Shown here one piece after another: positions 32,216-43,604 of a DNA stretch of 64,000 nucleotides. The notes under the pieces are model-generated. The model made no database searches and was not told the DNA's origin. It worked only from the letters and a program-made list of their open reading frames with translations. The translations under genes and the position numbers were made by a program. This DNA comes from Chrysaora quinquecirrha (lineage: Eukaryota; Cnidaria; Scyphozoa; Semaeostomeae; Pelagiidae), in contig JACTAT010000048.1 of assembly GCA_014526335.1 (NCBI GenBank), positions 3,746,445 through 3,810,444 of the forward strand, read 5' to 3'. How positions within the stretch are numbered: the stretch's first letter is position 1; every line of letters starts with the position of its first letter.

Positions 32216-32467
32216 TCATGCCCCAACATTTATTTCTACCAACCAATCATTTACATTATACTCTGTCGGAATCACTACAACTGGAATGCCTTTTTCTTTA
32301 TCATATTCACCATAGTTAAAAGCTACTCTCCATCCATCAATTATTGGTAATGCGCGCAAATCATCTAGTTTCAATAAACTATCGTGTATCTTTAAATAAT
32401 TAGAAAAGTTACTATCAAAATAACCTTGTAATAAAAATTCATCTTGATTGCTTCTAAACGAAGTCAT
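32216..32467 (-). CDS. small unknown protein, Polinton-like fragment
   Basis: An 83-codon frame beginning MTSFRSNQDEFLLQGYF. Its ATG overlaps the TGA stop of the frame to its right (sequence ATGA at 32464-32467), a compact arrangement typical of DNA viruses and Polintons and unusual for animal genes. No family is recognised. The C-terminus (IPTEYNVNDWLVEINVGA) is complete. Confidence 0.4.
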   Translation of the reverse strand: MTSFRSNQDEFLLQGYFDSNFSNYLKIHDSLLKLDDLRALPIIDGWRVAFNYGEYDKEKGIPVVVIPTEYNVNDWLVEINVGA

Positions 32468-32676
32468 ATTTCTCCAATGTTATATACTGCCGGATCAGTT
32501 GTAAATAATAACTCAACTTTAAAAAATGAAGGATTAAATACTTTGTTTGTTGAAATATTGCGTAAAAATAAATTACACTGTAATTTATCAGTAAATGCAT
32601 AATCTTTGAAGACAATCTGACTTGGTGAATATTTATTAATATTCCTTTTATATTAACTCTTTTAACTTGATAATAC

Positions 32677-32927
32677 CATAGTACCAGATTAGCCTTGGCA
32701 AGACAAGATTCTTCCTCAGAATTCATCGCCTTCACAGGAACCATGTGACCTGTCTACCATCGCTGAACTTTTGCTAGAGTCCGGGAGGTTTAGGGATGCC
32801 ATGGAGGACTTACCTCCCGGACTCTAGCAAAAGTTCAGCGATGGTAGACAGGTCACATGGTTCCCGTGAAGGCGATGAATTCTTGGAGGAAGAATCTTGT
32901 CTTGCCAAGGCTAATCTGGTACTATGG
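32677..32927. repeat. palindromic fold-back element, copy B
   Basis: A near-perfect inverted repeat of about 250 bp: the left end CCATAGTACCAGATTAGCC mirrors the right end GGCTAATCTGGTACTATGG. The centre shares CTAGAGTCCGGGAGG with copies C and D, but the arms (CAGCGATGGTAGACAGGTCA) are different in sequence. Confidence 0.9.
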
Positions 32928-33119
32928 TAAGCTGGCTGCTCATGTAGCAGGCTTAAAGTTAAAAAGCTAGTCTTATGAAATAAATATCATTAGCAAAATC
33001 AAAACAATCATTGATTGAAGATACAAAACTATGGGTAAAATGTGGATATGTTCAGTTGAGTAAGGAGACCCAAGAAACTTAAATCTATTTGTCTGAGCTG
33101 AAAAATTGTTTATTGACAA

Positions 33120-33300
33120 CAATCATCATAATCATCATAACCATCATCTTCATAATCACATCATCATCATAATCAGCATCATCACTACCATCATTGTCAT
33201 TGTTATCATCATCATCATAATCATCATCTCCGTAATTTTCATCATGCCATCTAAATCATATTAGACACCATCATCATCATCATCATCATCTCCACAATCA
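33120..33300. repeat. (ATC)n-rich microsatellite
   Basis: Imperfect ATC/ATA triplets, found next to each copy of the roughly 0.9 kb repeat that follows. Confidence 0.9.
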
Positions 33301-33314
33301 TCACAAATTCAATA

Positions 33315-34190
33315 ATCGTTCCTTTCCTCCTATTCAACAGAAAACTCTAAAACTTCAATTTCAAATGCCCTTCATGAAAAAATGTTCTACTCACTAAATC
33401 TTGACTTTTTGGTGTTAGAACTCTGTCTTGTTCAAAGGAACCCAAAAAAATTTAGGCCTATTTGAGTTTCACTTCGTGTTTGTTTTGTTTACATTGCGTG
33501 CACAGTGATTTAAAAATTTTCAACTGTGTTGTTAGTGGAAAAATTTTATGCGAAACTCGGAGAAAACACAACTCTTACCGTGGGGATTCGAAACTCATCA
33601 AAGCAAGAAATCTTCCTGAAGCCCGCAAGAATATGGGTAAGATTCCTCGTCAGATTGCAAAATAAATTCAAGCGTCTTTTCATCTGACCGGAAGAAAATC
33701 CAAAGAGTCTGGATGCGTGATAAATCATGGGAAATAATCGTGGAATCAACAGCAGAAATAATATCCAACTTTTTGAAGAAATTTTAGGAGACATTTACAG
33801 CAAGACTTCTGGGAAGAAAATCGAGTAGTTTTGCATATTTCCTCCATTTGAAATACTGAGATAATTTTAGGCCGAATGCGAGCTCAATAACATAGAAAAA
33901 TACTTCCGCAGGACAAAAGAATCACTGTGCGTGTGGTGAGAGGAACAATAGATGGCCGCCATGAAAATCAAAACTTTTTTGAGCCGAGAGAAAATCGAAA
34001 TTTTAACCAACTTATAGGTTTCAAAACGCTTAGCAAAATCTTAAAAACAGTGTCCGGCCAGAAACGGGATCGATTAAAAAAAGAAGCGCATTTCTAGCTG
34101 GCCTAGGGAAAAAGCCTTTGCTGTTGAATCGAAAAGTGAGCCATAACAATGGAAAACCTGATTTGCATAATAAGAAGATTAGTAATAGAG
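33315..34190 (+). repeat. interspersed repeat R1 (about 0.9 kb)
   Basis: Similar along its length to 34920-35865 and, inverted and interrupted, to about 41590-43140. Landmarks are TTTGTTTTGTTTACATTGCG, CTTACCGTGGGGATT, AGATGGCCGCCAT, and a final CAACCTGATTTGCAT-type block. Short frames inside are not conserved between copies, so it is probably non-coding. Confidence 0.85.
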
Positions 34191-34191
34191 A

Positions 34192-34480
34192 TGCCTTTTA
34201 ACTTGCTGCCTTTTAACTTGCAGTCTTCTGAACTTTCGCTAGAGTCCGGGGAGGTTGTGGGATGCCATGGGGAGCTAACCTCCCCGGACTCTAGCGAAAG
34301 TTCAGAAGACTGGGGAGTTAAAAGGCAGCAAGTTAAAAGGCAGCTGAGTGGTATCTTGTCTTTCCAAGGCTAAACTGGTACTAATATTCACCCGCATCGC
34401 GGGTGTCAAGGTAAAAACTCACCCGCATCGCGGGTGTCAAGGTAAAAAGCTCGCCCGCATCGCGGGCGTCAAGTTAAAAA
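34192..34480. repeat. palindromic element, copy C, with GC-rich 31 bp repeats
   Basis: The right arm is complete to 34392. The left arm begins at TGCCTTTTAACTTG and lacks the outer 50 bp. Three units of ACCCGCATCGCGGGTGTCA follow (34391-34480). The loop is inverted relative to copy D. Confidence 0.9.
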
Positions 34481-34574
34481 GCTAGTCTACTTGTAATGGT
34501 AAATACATGAGAGAATTGATAAAAGGGTATTGATAACTGTGGACAAAATTGATAATTGATAACTGTGGACAAAA

Positions 34575-34732
34575 AAAGAACATCATCATCATAGTTATCA
34601 TCACCGTCAAAATTATCATTATTGCCAACATTATAATCACCATTAGAATCATCCTCATCCTCATCATCATTATCAGTACCATCCTTATCATAATCATCGT
34701 CAGATCATCATCATCATCATCATCACCATCAC

Positions 34733-34770
<38 letters not shown>

Positions 34771-34785
34771 TCTTCATCATCATTA
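34575..34785. repeat. (ATC)n microsatellite
   Basis: Runs of ATC and ATCACC triplets. The plus-strand Ser/Ile-rich frame here is only the repeat. Confidence 0.95.
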
Positions 34786-34919
34786 TGACCATACCATAGT
34801 GAGCAAGTGGCGAGGGATATCTCTGACTGTGCTCTGTCAACTTAAACAAAATGTTTATGACCTGTCTGCACTTAATTAAAATCCTATCTTCTGCAAAATT
34901 AGGTACTCCTGGTCCTGTG

Positions 34920-35865
34920 TAAATTCAATACTCCTTCCTTTTCTCATGTCCAACAGAAAACTCCAAAACTTCAATTTCAAACGACCTTCATAAAAAAATA
35001 TTCTAGTCACTTAATCTCGACTTTTTTGTATTTGAGATCTGACTTTTTGAAGGAAGGCAAAAAATATTTAGGCCTATTTGAGTTTCATTACGTGTTTGTT
35101 TTGTTTACATTGCGTGCACAGTGGTTTTATTTTTAACTGTGTTATTAGTGGAAAAATTTTAGAGGAAAACTGAGAGGAAAACGCAACTCTTACCGTGGGG
35201 ATTTCTGAAGCTTGTCAAAGCAAGAACTCTTCTTAAAACCCGAAAGAATATGGGCAAGATCCTCGTATGATTCCAAAATAAATCAACGTGTCTTTTGATT
35301 TGTTTTTCCTCTGAGGGGAAGAAAATCCAAAGACAGGACAAAAGAGTCGGGATGCGTGATAAATCTTGAGAATATTCGTGGAATCATCAGCAGAAATAAT
35401 GTCCAACTTGCTGCAGAAATTTTAGGAGAATTTTACAGCAAGACTTTTGAGTAAAAATCGAGTAAATTTTGAATGTTTCCTCCATTTGAAATACTGAATA
35501 ATTTTAGCTTCAATTTCAGCTCATGTCAACATTAACTGAGCAATTAGGAGAAAACTTCCGCAGGACAAAAGAATCACTGTGCGTGCAGTGAAGGGAACAC
35601 AATAGATGGCCGCCATCAAAATCAAAACTTTTTCGAACCGCGAGAAAATCGAAATTTTAACCAACTTATAGGTTTCAAAACGCTTAGCAAAATCTTTAAA
35701 CAGTATCCGGCCAGAAACGGGATCGATTAAAGAAAAAGCGCATCTCTAGGTGGCCCAGGAAAAGCCTTTTCGGTTGAATCGTTTATAAGGCTCAGTACGG
35801 GGAGCAGAACAATGGTCAACCTGATTTGCATTTAAGCATATTAGTATTATCTTCACAACTTTTAT
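34920..35865 (+). repeat. interspersed repeat R2 (about 0.9 kb)
   Basis: A direct repeat of R1 at roughly 85 percent by eye, ending CTGATTTGCATTTAAGCATATTAGTA, where the Polinton-like sequence resumes. Confidence 0.85.
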
Positions 35866-36721
35866 ATAATACATCAAGATTTCTCTGCTCCTTGAAATCA
35901 AAGTTGCTTTGTTAAGTTCTTCCAGATAATAAATTTGGCTCAATAATATTACATCTAAGTGAATATACCTCGGGTAGGTTGCTAAATAAATTATTTGCTG
36001 GATCCAATGGAAAGCCCCTCTCCATTTCTTTACGAGTTAGAACTGGATAATTTTGATAGTATAAAGGTATACTACTTTCCCCTGCTGCCAAATTTGTCCA
36101 AAAATAAAATGTCTAAATTGTCAAGTCCATATCACTCCTTTCAATATTCATACCAGGAAAACTTAAATCAAAATAATCATTTCCAGTTTTATGTTCCAAA
36201 TATATTATTGTTTGTTGTGGCAACACACGAACATCATTTTCCAATCCAGCAAAATCAAATTTCAAATTAAAATTTGAATTTAAAAAGGTATTAATTTTAA
36301 TTCGATTCCAAGTTCCTTCATTTTTCCATGTGAGCGCTTCACTAGGGGGGAGATAAGTTCTTTGATACAAATCCTGATCTTCTGTCCAATTATGAGTAAC
36401 GTTTTGAGCATTGAATAGTTTTTCATATCTAAAAATATCACCTGTTTCTTTATCATTTATGTTGAATTTATCCTTAAATGTTGCATTGTGGCTATTTAAA
36501 GGACAACTGGTTATTTTAAACCAAAAATATTGGGCAAAATTCGGTTTTTCTCTGGCCGGAAGTATAGCCTTGGTACAACACATCATCCAAAGTTGAGAAG
36601 GGTCGAGATTAATACTTTCTTTCAAAACCACTTTGAAATTTGTATTGTTATCATACACTGAAGCTTTTGCTGATGAAATAGCAGTAATCCTTGGAGATTT
36701 TTTTGTGTACAAACCGGCCAT
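35866..36721 (-). pseudogene. candidate structural (minor-capsid-like) protein of a Polinton-like element, interrupted
   Basis: The frame from ATG 36721 (MAGLYTKKSPRITAISSAKA) runs 202 codons to a stop at 36113. Reading in the same register past that stop continues for about 85 codons (LPEVYSLRCNIIEPNLL) with one more stop, up to the edge of repeat R2. A matching-looking end, closing TTDPAVYNIGEI, lies at about 32660-32464 beyond the inserted repeat block. The N-terminal NTNFKVVLKESINLDPSQLW resembles the F-x-V-x-L opening of penton-like and other virion proteins. That and the neighbouring integrase suggest a structural role; this is an inference without a database match. Two stops and the insertion show it is dead. 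Confidence 0.4.
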
Positions 36722-36978
36722 TCTTAATCTTATTCATTATCTGAATTAATTATATCTTCTCTATGTCGTTTTGCCTCTTTCTTGTTATCTGAAATTTCAA
36801 GTTCTAATGCAATGAAAAAATCCTTTTTACAAATATAGTTATTCACTTTTACTCTTCCTTTAACTCGGATACGCACTTCTTGAAGTTGACTTTTAGTAAT
36901 CAAAACTGGTTTATGATAGATTGAACATTTTGTTAAGTACCATTAAGTATTATTTGATTATTGTCTTTTTAATATTTT

Positions 36979-37680
36979 TTAAATATTTACTAAGTTTGGG
37001 AAGTGAACTGCTTGAATTAGTTCTGCATAGAATTTTCCGCCTATAATTTGCCTTCCTAAATCTTTAAGAATATAAGCAAACAGTGAATAACCCATCTGAA
37101 TACTTGATATTTCAAAGATTTTGTCTGTCCACTGTTTATTAAATCCTCTTTTGAATTTTTTATTCATCGATGCAATCTCCACATAGTCTTTTACTCTGTA
37201 ACGTGGGCTTTTCTTTCGAAACTTTGGAAGTTTGCTTTCCTGTTTGGCCCAATATTTCCTAAGATTTTTCTTTACTATCGGATAATTTTTAACGTTAACT
37301 TTATTAGGAGCCATTTCTATAATTCTATGCTTTGAATTATTTATGCTCTCCACGATATCAGGTAAAACATTAATATAATTCTAATCTCCTTTTGTTTTTT
37401 TTACTATCTAAATATTTTGCAATTCTACCTTTGAAAGTTCTATTATATCTTTCGACCACAGCATATTTAGGATCATCATTAGAAAAAAATAATTTTATAT
37501 TATTTTCTATTGCTAAATTACGAAATGATTTATTAATAAATTCAGACCCATGATCTGCTCTAAGAGGTTTCGGTCTATGGACTGTGGATTCAAGAATATC
37601 TTTAAACGCCTAACACTTGATACGCCAGTTTGATTAGCAATTGGTCTAACCCAAGCATGCTTATTGAATTGGTCTATACA
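36979..37680 (-). pseudogene. Polinton/retroviral-type integrase
   Basis: Minus-strand pieces show YLFCCIDQFNKHAWVRPIAN (first catalytic Asp), LRADHGSEFINKSF (second Asp), VVERYNRTFKGRIAKYL (Glu), and a C-terminal region (frame 37353-36979) with SPRYRVKDYVEIA, KFKRGFNKQW and YILKDLGRQIIGGKFYAELI. The last is the SH3/chromo-like tail typical of Polinton integrases. Frameshifts separate the parts near 37600 and 37390. The N-terminal zinc-binding part is absent because a Penelope-type dimer is inserted at about 37690. Such integrases insert linear element DNA. Confidence 0.8.
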
Positions 37681-38108
37681 ACAAAACAAATAACTATAGT
37701 AAGGCAGAAACACCGCGGCGCAAGACACAAAAGACAACTAGGTTTTTTAGTTTTGCTAATATTTCGCCCTGCCAAGCAGGGCTTCTTCAGAGTTTGATCG
37801 AATACAAAATGTTTAACAGTATATACAGGCAATTATTTTGAATTATGGTTGGTGACATCTGATTGGTGGTATGTTTGATGCTTCGCAGTGGCAAGGTGTG
37901 GGATGAAGATGTGCATGTTTTGGTAATGAGGATATAAATAATCATAATAATCATAATGGTGAAATGATAATAAAATGGATAATTATAAAATATTGTTATG
38001 TTAAGGAGAAAAAAATTTTTTATGTCCTTAATTATTATAATAGTTATAAGTGTAAAGATAGTGAGGTAGTGGAAAGACAGGCGGCAAAGAGGACAAGGTT
38101 AGAATGGG

Positions 38109-38795
38109 TTAGCGGTCAGTGGTCCTGTTAAGTCCGTGAGGTGCCAGAGTGTTAGCTAGGCCAATGAAGTACTGTTCTTTGGCTCTTCTAACACTCTCTC
38201 GTTTGTTGTGTAGTTGTAGTATCGGTAAAATTTGTAGATCGTCAACTGTGTGTTCGGGTTTACAGAAGTGATCTGCAACCCCGGATTTGTCATGTTTTTT
38301 GTTGATAATGTCCCTACGGTGCTCGTTGAGTCGGTCTCGTAGTCGTCTTCCTGTCTGTCCGATGTACTGGCAGTTATTGTCCCTGTTCTGTAGGCACCGC
38401 AGGCATTGTATAACGTAAATTACGTTAGTTGAGTTGCAGTCCAGTCGCTGTTTGATGTTAAATGTTTTGTCTGTGTTAGTGAATGTAACAGTTGTTGCCC
38501 CGTCCAGTATGTGTGTACATGTGTTGCAGTGGCGTTTAGACGAGCACTTGTGTACGCCCTGGGAATCGTTGGTGACGTCATTTTTTATTTTAGCACGTAC
38601 CAGATGATCCCTAAGGCTTTTCGTCCTTCTGTAGCTTAGTACCGGTGGTTGGGGGAAAGCTTCTTTGCAGTCGTCAGAGTTCTGTAGTATGCTGTAGTGT
38701 TTAGTAAGTATTTGACCCAATTGAGGTAACCCTGGGTGGTAGGTTACCACAAAAGGAGTCCTGTTGTTCTGTCGCTTGTTCTCTGACGACTGCAA
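38109..38795 (-). pseudogene. Penelope GIY-YIG endonuclease, left copy
   Basis: An open frame of 228 codons; the first dozen or so come from the neighbouring copy. It contains VVTYHPGLPQLGQILTKHY, a Cys-rich CSSKRHCNTCTHI segment, and a GIY-YIG nuclease (VIYVIQCLRCLQ, CQYIGQTGRRLRDRLNEHR, then VADHF) ending at TTDR. The reverse transcriptase is missing, so the frame cannot act as a full element although the nuclease part is intact. Confidence 0.85.
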
Positions 38796-39351
38796 AGAAG
38801 CTTTCCCCCAACCACCGGTACTAAGCTACAGAAGGACGAAAAGCCTTAGGGATCATCTGGTACGTGCTAAAATAAAAAATGACGTCACCAACGATTCCCA
38901 GGGCGTACACAAGTGCTCGTCTAAACGCCACTGCAACACATGTACACACATACTGGACGGGGCAACAACTGTTACATTCACTAACACAGACAAAACATTT
39001 AACATCAAACAGCGACTGGACTGCAACTCAACTAACGTAATTTACGTTATACAATGCCTGCGGTGCCTACAGAACAGGGACAATAACTGCCAGTACATCG
39101 GACAGACAGGAAGACGACTACGAGACCGACTCAACGAGCACCGTAGGGACATTATCAACAAAAAACATGACAAATCCGGGGTTGCAGATCACTTCTGTAA
39201 ACCCGAACACACAGTTGACGATCTACAAATTTTACCGATACTACAACTACACAACAAACGAGAGAGTGTTAGAAGAGCCAAGGAACAGTACTTCATTGGC
39301 CTAGCTAACACTCTGGCACCTCACGGATTTAACAGGACCACTGACCGCTAA
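38764..39351 (+). pseudogene. Penelope GIY-YIG endonuclease, right copy
   Basis: An inverted twin of the left copy. Apart from the first few codons the 195-codon frame differs by about one residue (HGFNRTTDR for HGLNRTTDR), so the two copies are nearly the same age or are kept alike by conversion. Confidence 0.85.
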
Positions 39352-40097
39352 CCCATTCTAACCTTGTCCTCTTTGCCGCCTGTCTTTCCACTACCTCACT
39401 ATCTTTACACTGATAACTATAATAATTAAGGATATTATTTTTTTTTCTCCTTAACATAACAATATTTTATAATTATCCATTTTATTAACATTTCACCATT
39501 ATGATTATTATGATTATTTATATCCTCATTACCAAAACATGCACATCTTCATCCCACACCTTGCCACTGCGAAGCATCAAACATACCACCAATCAGATCT
39601 CACCAACCATAATTCAAAATAATTGCCTGTATATACTGTTAAACATTTTGTATTCGATCAAACTCTGAAGAAGCCCTGCTTGGCAGGGCGAAATATTAGC
39701 AAACTAAAAAACCTAGTTGTCTTTTGTGTCTTGCGCCGCGGTGTTTCTGCCTTACTATATTTATTCAACTCTTCGCCGCAAGAAGCTCTCTAGCTGAAAG
39801 CAAGCAGTAAGCTAAGTGGTCTTTTCTTCTTTTTCTTCATCTTATCATTTTTGTATCCTTTAGATTCCGCTTTTTCTAAAAGTTTAAACATATTTTCCCA
39901 AGAATTTGGTGAATTTTCAAATAATTTTCTTTTTCAACTTTGTCTTTGCTTTTTTCACCTTCATTATCGCTTTCGTCGGATGACATAGATGAATCACTTT
40001 CACTACTACTACTGCTACTACTATTATCATTATTTATCACCATCGCTTTTTTAACTTTTTTCTTTTTATCTTTGTTATCTGAAGCTTTTATGACCTT

Positions 40098-40355
40098 TTA
40101 TACAATATAGTCTTCATCTATCAGTTTATCTCTTCTCCCTGCCAATCTTTCTTTATGCATATTATTATTAGATAAACGCATTCTTTTTGCTGCTCCAAAA
40201 TACTCTCTTTCACTCCCATTATCAACTTCATCTTCTTCATCACTATCGCTATATCTCTTCCTATTTTCACTTTTCCCACTCAATACTTTCTTCAATGATT
40301 TTTCGATCTGATCAGCAAACATTTTATTAATTGACATTTCCCCTCTGCCACTCAA
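40098..40355 (-). CDS. small basic/acidic unknown protein, Polinton-like fragment
   Basis: An 85-codon frame with MFADQIEKSLKKVLSG, an acidic SDSDEEDEVDNGSER stretch and KRMRLSNN, a possible nuclear signal. The reading continues leftward as a Lys/Asp/Ser-rich region after a stop at 40098. No family is recognised. It lies upstream of the integrase on the same strand. Confidence 0.35.
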   Translation of the reverse strand: MSGRGEMSINKMFADQIEKSLKKVLSGKSENRKRYSDSDEEDEVDNGSEREYFGAAKRMRLSNNNMHKERLAGRRDKLIDEDYIV

Positions 40356-40678
40356 ATCTCCTTAAAATCTTTAATTTTTTTCTCTTTCTGCCTGTGATCT
40401 TTTTTTAACTCTGTCGTTTATGCTGGTATATTGGTCTTCTCTTTAGTAAATCGTTTTAGTAAATCTGATCTAGTAGCACTTGTAGCATCTGAAGGACGAG
40501 TAGGCGTTTCACATTCACTAGCTTCTTTTTTTCTTATATATTCTTTGGGATCCTTATTTAATAATTCTTTAATTTTTGCATCTGTTTCTGCTGATTTCTT
40601 TAAAATATCTCCAATTCTTTCACTACTTGTAATGCCTTTCTTAATAGGGGTATTTATTTCTTTTTTTATTCCTTTTTT

Positions 40679-41272
40679 TTAAACACTATTATTTCTTTGA
40701 TGATCTTGTAGAGATCTTGGAAAATCACTAATTGGCATTCCTTCAGAAATTAAAGTTTCAGCAATTGGAATCAATCCTATAGGAGGATCATTATACGAAT
40801 GTGGATTGTTTAAATATGCCAACATTTTAGTTAATGAAGCACCATTCTCAATCTTATTTCCATTTATAAATAGTGATTTATCATCTTTAGAATAACGGAC
40901 ATGATTACTGACTCTTAAATATTTCAGAAATTCTTTAGTATTCCAACTGGCTTTGTGAAGCAATTTTAGACTTTCTTTACTCGAGCCTCCTTCATCGTTA
41001 ATGAACTGCTTTAATTTTGTTTCCTTTCTAGTTCCTTCTTGGTATTCTAGATTTCTAGTTTCTTCTAAGAGTTTTGCAATTCTTTTATTTTTGAGCTCTA
41101 CGGAAATATTTCTATTTTTACTAATTACATTTATTTTATTTCTCAACTCTTTAATTTTATTCCTATGTACCTTGGTTGAAATTTCTTTATGCATATCAAA
41201 ATTACTTCCCTTTTCATTTGCTTCTAGAAAAATCTTTTGTAACAAGCTTTCGTAATGTTCTATGTTGTTCAT
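40679..41272 (-). CDS. unknown 197-residue protein, Polinton-like fragment
   Basis: An intact frame, ATG 41272 to TAA. The N-terminal 100 residues are strongly helical and charged (KIKELRNKINVISKNRNISV, RIAKLLEETRNLEYQEG) and look like a coiled coil. The C-terminal part has SLFINGNKIENGASLTKMLAY and a proline-containing tail. Position upstream of the integrase and base composition fit a Polinton-type gene. I do not recognise the family. Confidence 0.4.
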   Translation of the reverse strand: MNNIEHYESLLQKIFLEANEKGSNFDMHKEISTKVHRNKIKELRNKINVISKNRNISVELKNKRIAKLLEETRNLEYQEGTRKETKLKQFINDEGGSSKESLKLLHKASWNTKEFLKYLRVSNHVRYSKDDKSLFINGNKIENGASLTKMLAYLNNPHSYNDPPIGLIPIAETLISEGMPISDFPRSLQDHQRNNSV

Positions 41273-41305
41273 TACTTTTAATTTAACATTTACATCATCA
41301 GTCGA

Positions 41306-41573
41306 ATCTCTATAGCAAAAGCTCCTCCTCCTAGCCGCGTTCTATAGCTTCACTATAAAAACCTTCTTTGTACGTTTTGAATATAGATATAAATAACGAA
41401 CAAACATCGAATAGAACAAAACAATATTAGAATAAATGTAAATTCAGTATCTTTGTCCAAGTCCTAAAAGTTCACTTCTACATTTCCACCATCTTGTTTT
41501 TCCTCGTGGTTCTTCCTTCCTCTCCCCAGACCCCTCGTTCTTCATACTCCCCTAAAATTATTATGACGTAATC
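41306..41573 (-). repeat. 3' LTR of the BEL element
   Basis: It matches 48662-48900 over almost its whole length, with small indels (for example TCCTCCTCCTAGCCGCG versus TCCTCCTGGCCACG). A polypurine TTTTAGGGGAG lies just outside its start on the minus strand. Confidence 0.85.
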
Positions 41574-41868
41574 CTATATTACTAATATGCTTAAATGCAA
41601 ATCAGGTTGCCCCATTGTTATGGCCCTTTGTTCGATTGAACAAGAAAGGCTTTTTCCCTGGGCCACCCAGAGATGCGCTTCTTTCTTTAATCGATCCCGT
41701 TTTTGGCCGGACACTGTTTAAAGATTTTGCTAAGCGTTTTGAAATCTATAAGTTAGTTAAAATTTCGATTTTCTCTTAGCTCAAAAAGTTTTGATTTTGA
41801 TGGCGGCCATCCATTCTGTTCCTTTCACTACACGTACATTGAATCTTTTGCGTGCAACTCTCAGGGGT

Positions 41869-42499
41869 TTATTCAATGACTAGCGGCTTTTAAAGCCTGG
41901 ATTCCATATAAAATCTTAACTGTCGTGCGACTACCACCCAATCGTGAGACGTGAGGATTTCTTTTCGTACGATTATCGCACAACCATAAATACAAAATGG
42001 TGATATTTTGGTCGTAGCAGAGCCTTCACGATTACATTACTACGATTTAGTGGTGATGTAGTCTTTCTTACAAGATATTTTGAGATATCAAAATGAAACA
42101 CGCTTTCCAGACAATGGATACCTTTCCCAACGGTATATTTATTGGCAGCGTGCGATTGTGTCTTATCTCTCAACTTCACGCTCAAATACAATACTACAGT
42201 ACTGTTGTGAACAAAAAAGGCTTTTCCGACTCCAGCGATGTAAAAGCTTTTATGTCAACAAAAGTCCCAAGACGAAAGTAGAATTTTAAGAGTTAAGAAT
42301 GACATTTCAATGAACATGAGAGTTTCTGGTGATTTTTCAAAGATTTTCTGCCACTAAGTAAATGATTCGAAGTAAATTGGACATTTCTGGGTGGTTTTGG
42401 GTGCTTTTCATCAAGTTATGGTTCGTTTTGAGTGCTTTTGGTTGGTTTTGGGCAATTTTGGGTTGTTTCGCGTTTTTTGTAAGTGCGTTTTTACGTTTT
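41869..42499. mobile_element. short insertion ending in a MULE-type terminal repeat
   Basis: The 8 bp TCAGGGGT occurs on both sides (41861-41868 and 42500-42507), a candidate target duplication. The right end has the TTTTGGGTGG decamer tract and CGCGTTTTTTGTAAGTGCG, like the ends of the 3.7-10.9 kb element. The left end has no clear inverse, so it may be a one-ended remnant. Confidence 0.45.
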
Positions 42500-43604
42500 C
42501 AGGGGTCAAAGGACGTCAAAGGACACTAGGAGACTGTAGGCCTAATTCATTTTGGAATTTACTCATATCCTTTCCTTTTCAAGAAGAGTTCTTGCTTTGA
42601 TTATTTCCATAAATCGCCAGGCTTAACTTTGTGTTTTGCTGTTTCAATGCATATGAAACACTACTAAGAGACCATAAATTTTTCGGGTTTCAAGTTGAAT
42701 GTTCCTTTGAAAATTCAGAGCACAAACAAACAGATTGAAAATCATTCCGATATAGTGAGACTGAGATATTTATTGTTCATGAAGGACATTTAAAATTAAA
42801 GTCTGCGATGAGATAGGGATAGGATTTTCGAATTTACGCAGCAATAACACTACTAATTTTGCGTCCTAAGTTGACACAAAAGCGTTTGGAATATTCTCAG
42901 TAGATCTGGAAATTTTGTGGCCAAAAATTTCATTAAGCATTTACCATCGAACTGTTTGACTTTTATTAAGGCTGTTAATGATAAGATTTTCGAGTGCAGA
43001 CAGGGTATAGAAACGTTGAATTAGAATTCAAGTGGATGGAACACAATCAGAGATACCCTTAACCTCCGTGACTCACTGGCTCACTATCCTTCCCAACGTT
43101 TTGTTTTATGAAACTTAGCTTATACTTGACCTTCAGCTTCATTATAATGATGATGATGATAATGATTTTGATGACATGAAGATAATGATGATTCTGATGA
43201 TGATGATGATGATGATGATTATTATCATTATTATTATTTTGATGGCATGATGATGTTGATGATCTGATGATGATTATGATTATTATTATGATGATGATGA
43301 TGATGATTATGATGATGGTAATGATGATGATGATGATGAGGATGATTCTAATGGTGATTATAATGTTATGGTTGATGATGGCAATAATGATAATTTTGAC
43401 GGCGATGATAACTATGATGATGATGATGATGATGATGATAATGTTCTTTTTTTGTTCACAGTTTAATACCCTTTTATCAATTCTCTTATGTGTTTACCAT
43501 TATAAGTAGACTAGCTTTTTAACTTGACGCCCGCGATGCGGGCGAGCTTTTTACCTTGACACCCGTGATGCGGGTGAGTTTTTACCTTGACACCCGCGAT
43601 GCGT

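Larger units (their letters stand above)
38000..39500. other. possible hammerhead-like motifs near the dimer ends (at 37770-37800 and 39665-39695)
   Basis: Both arms carry CTGAAGA followed by a perfect 7 bp hairpin (GCCCTGC / GCAGGGC) and GAAA. The hammerhead ribozyme core is CUGANGA, stem II, GAAA. One extra A lies between the core and the stem. Penelope-like elements are known to carry hammerhead motifs, so this may be one, degenerate or variant. Confidence 0.35.
37693..39767. mobile_element. head-to-head dimer of Penelope-type copies (giant palindrome)
   Basis: The left arm (37693-38780, minus) and right arm (38781-39767, plus) are near-identical inverted copies that both end with CTGAAGAAGCCCTGC...GCAGGGCGAAA and a GTCTTGCGCCGCGGTG terminus. 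They meet at 38780/38781, where the right copy is cut about 110 bp shorter at its 5' end. Flanks carry a short TATA/TATAT repeat. Each arm codes for the C-terminal endonuclease only. Confidence 0.85.

Noticed and set aside
34482..34788. Met/Ile-rich and Ser-rich frames on both strands
   Set aside because: They are simple (ATC)n repeat translations; the same applies to 43267-43509.
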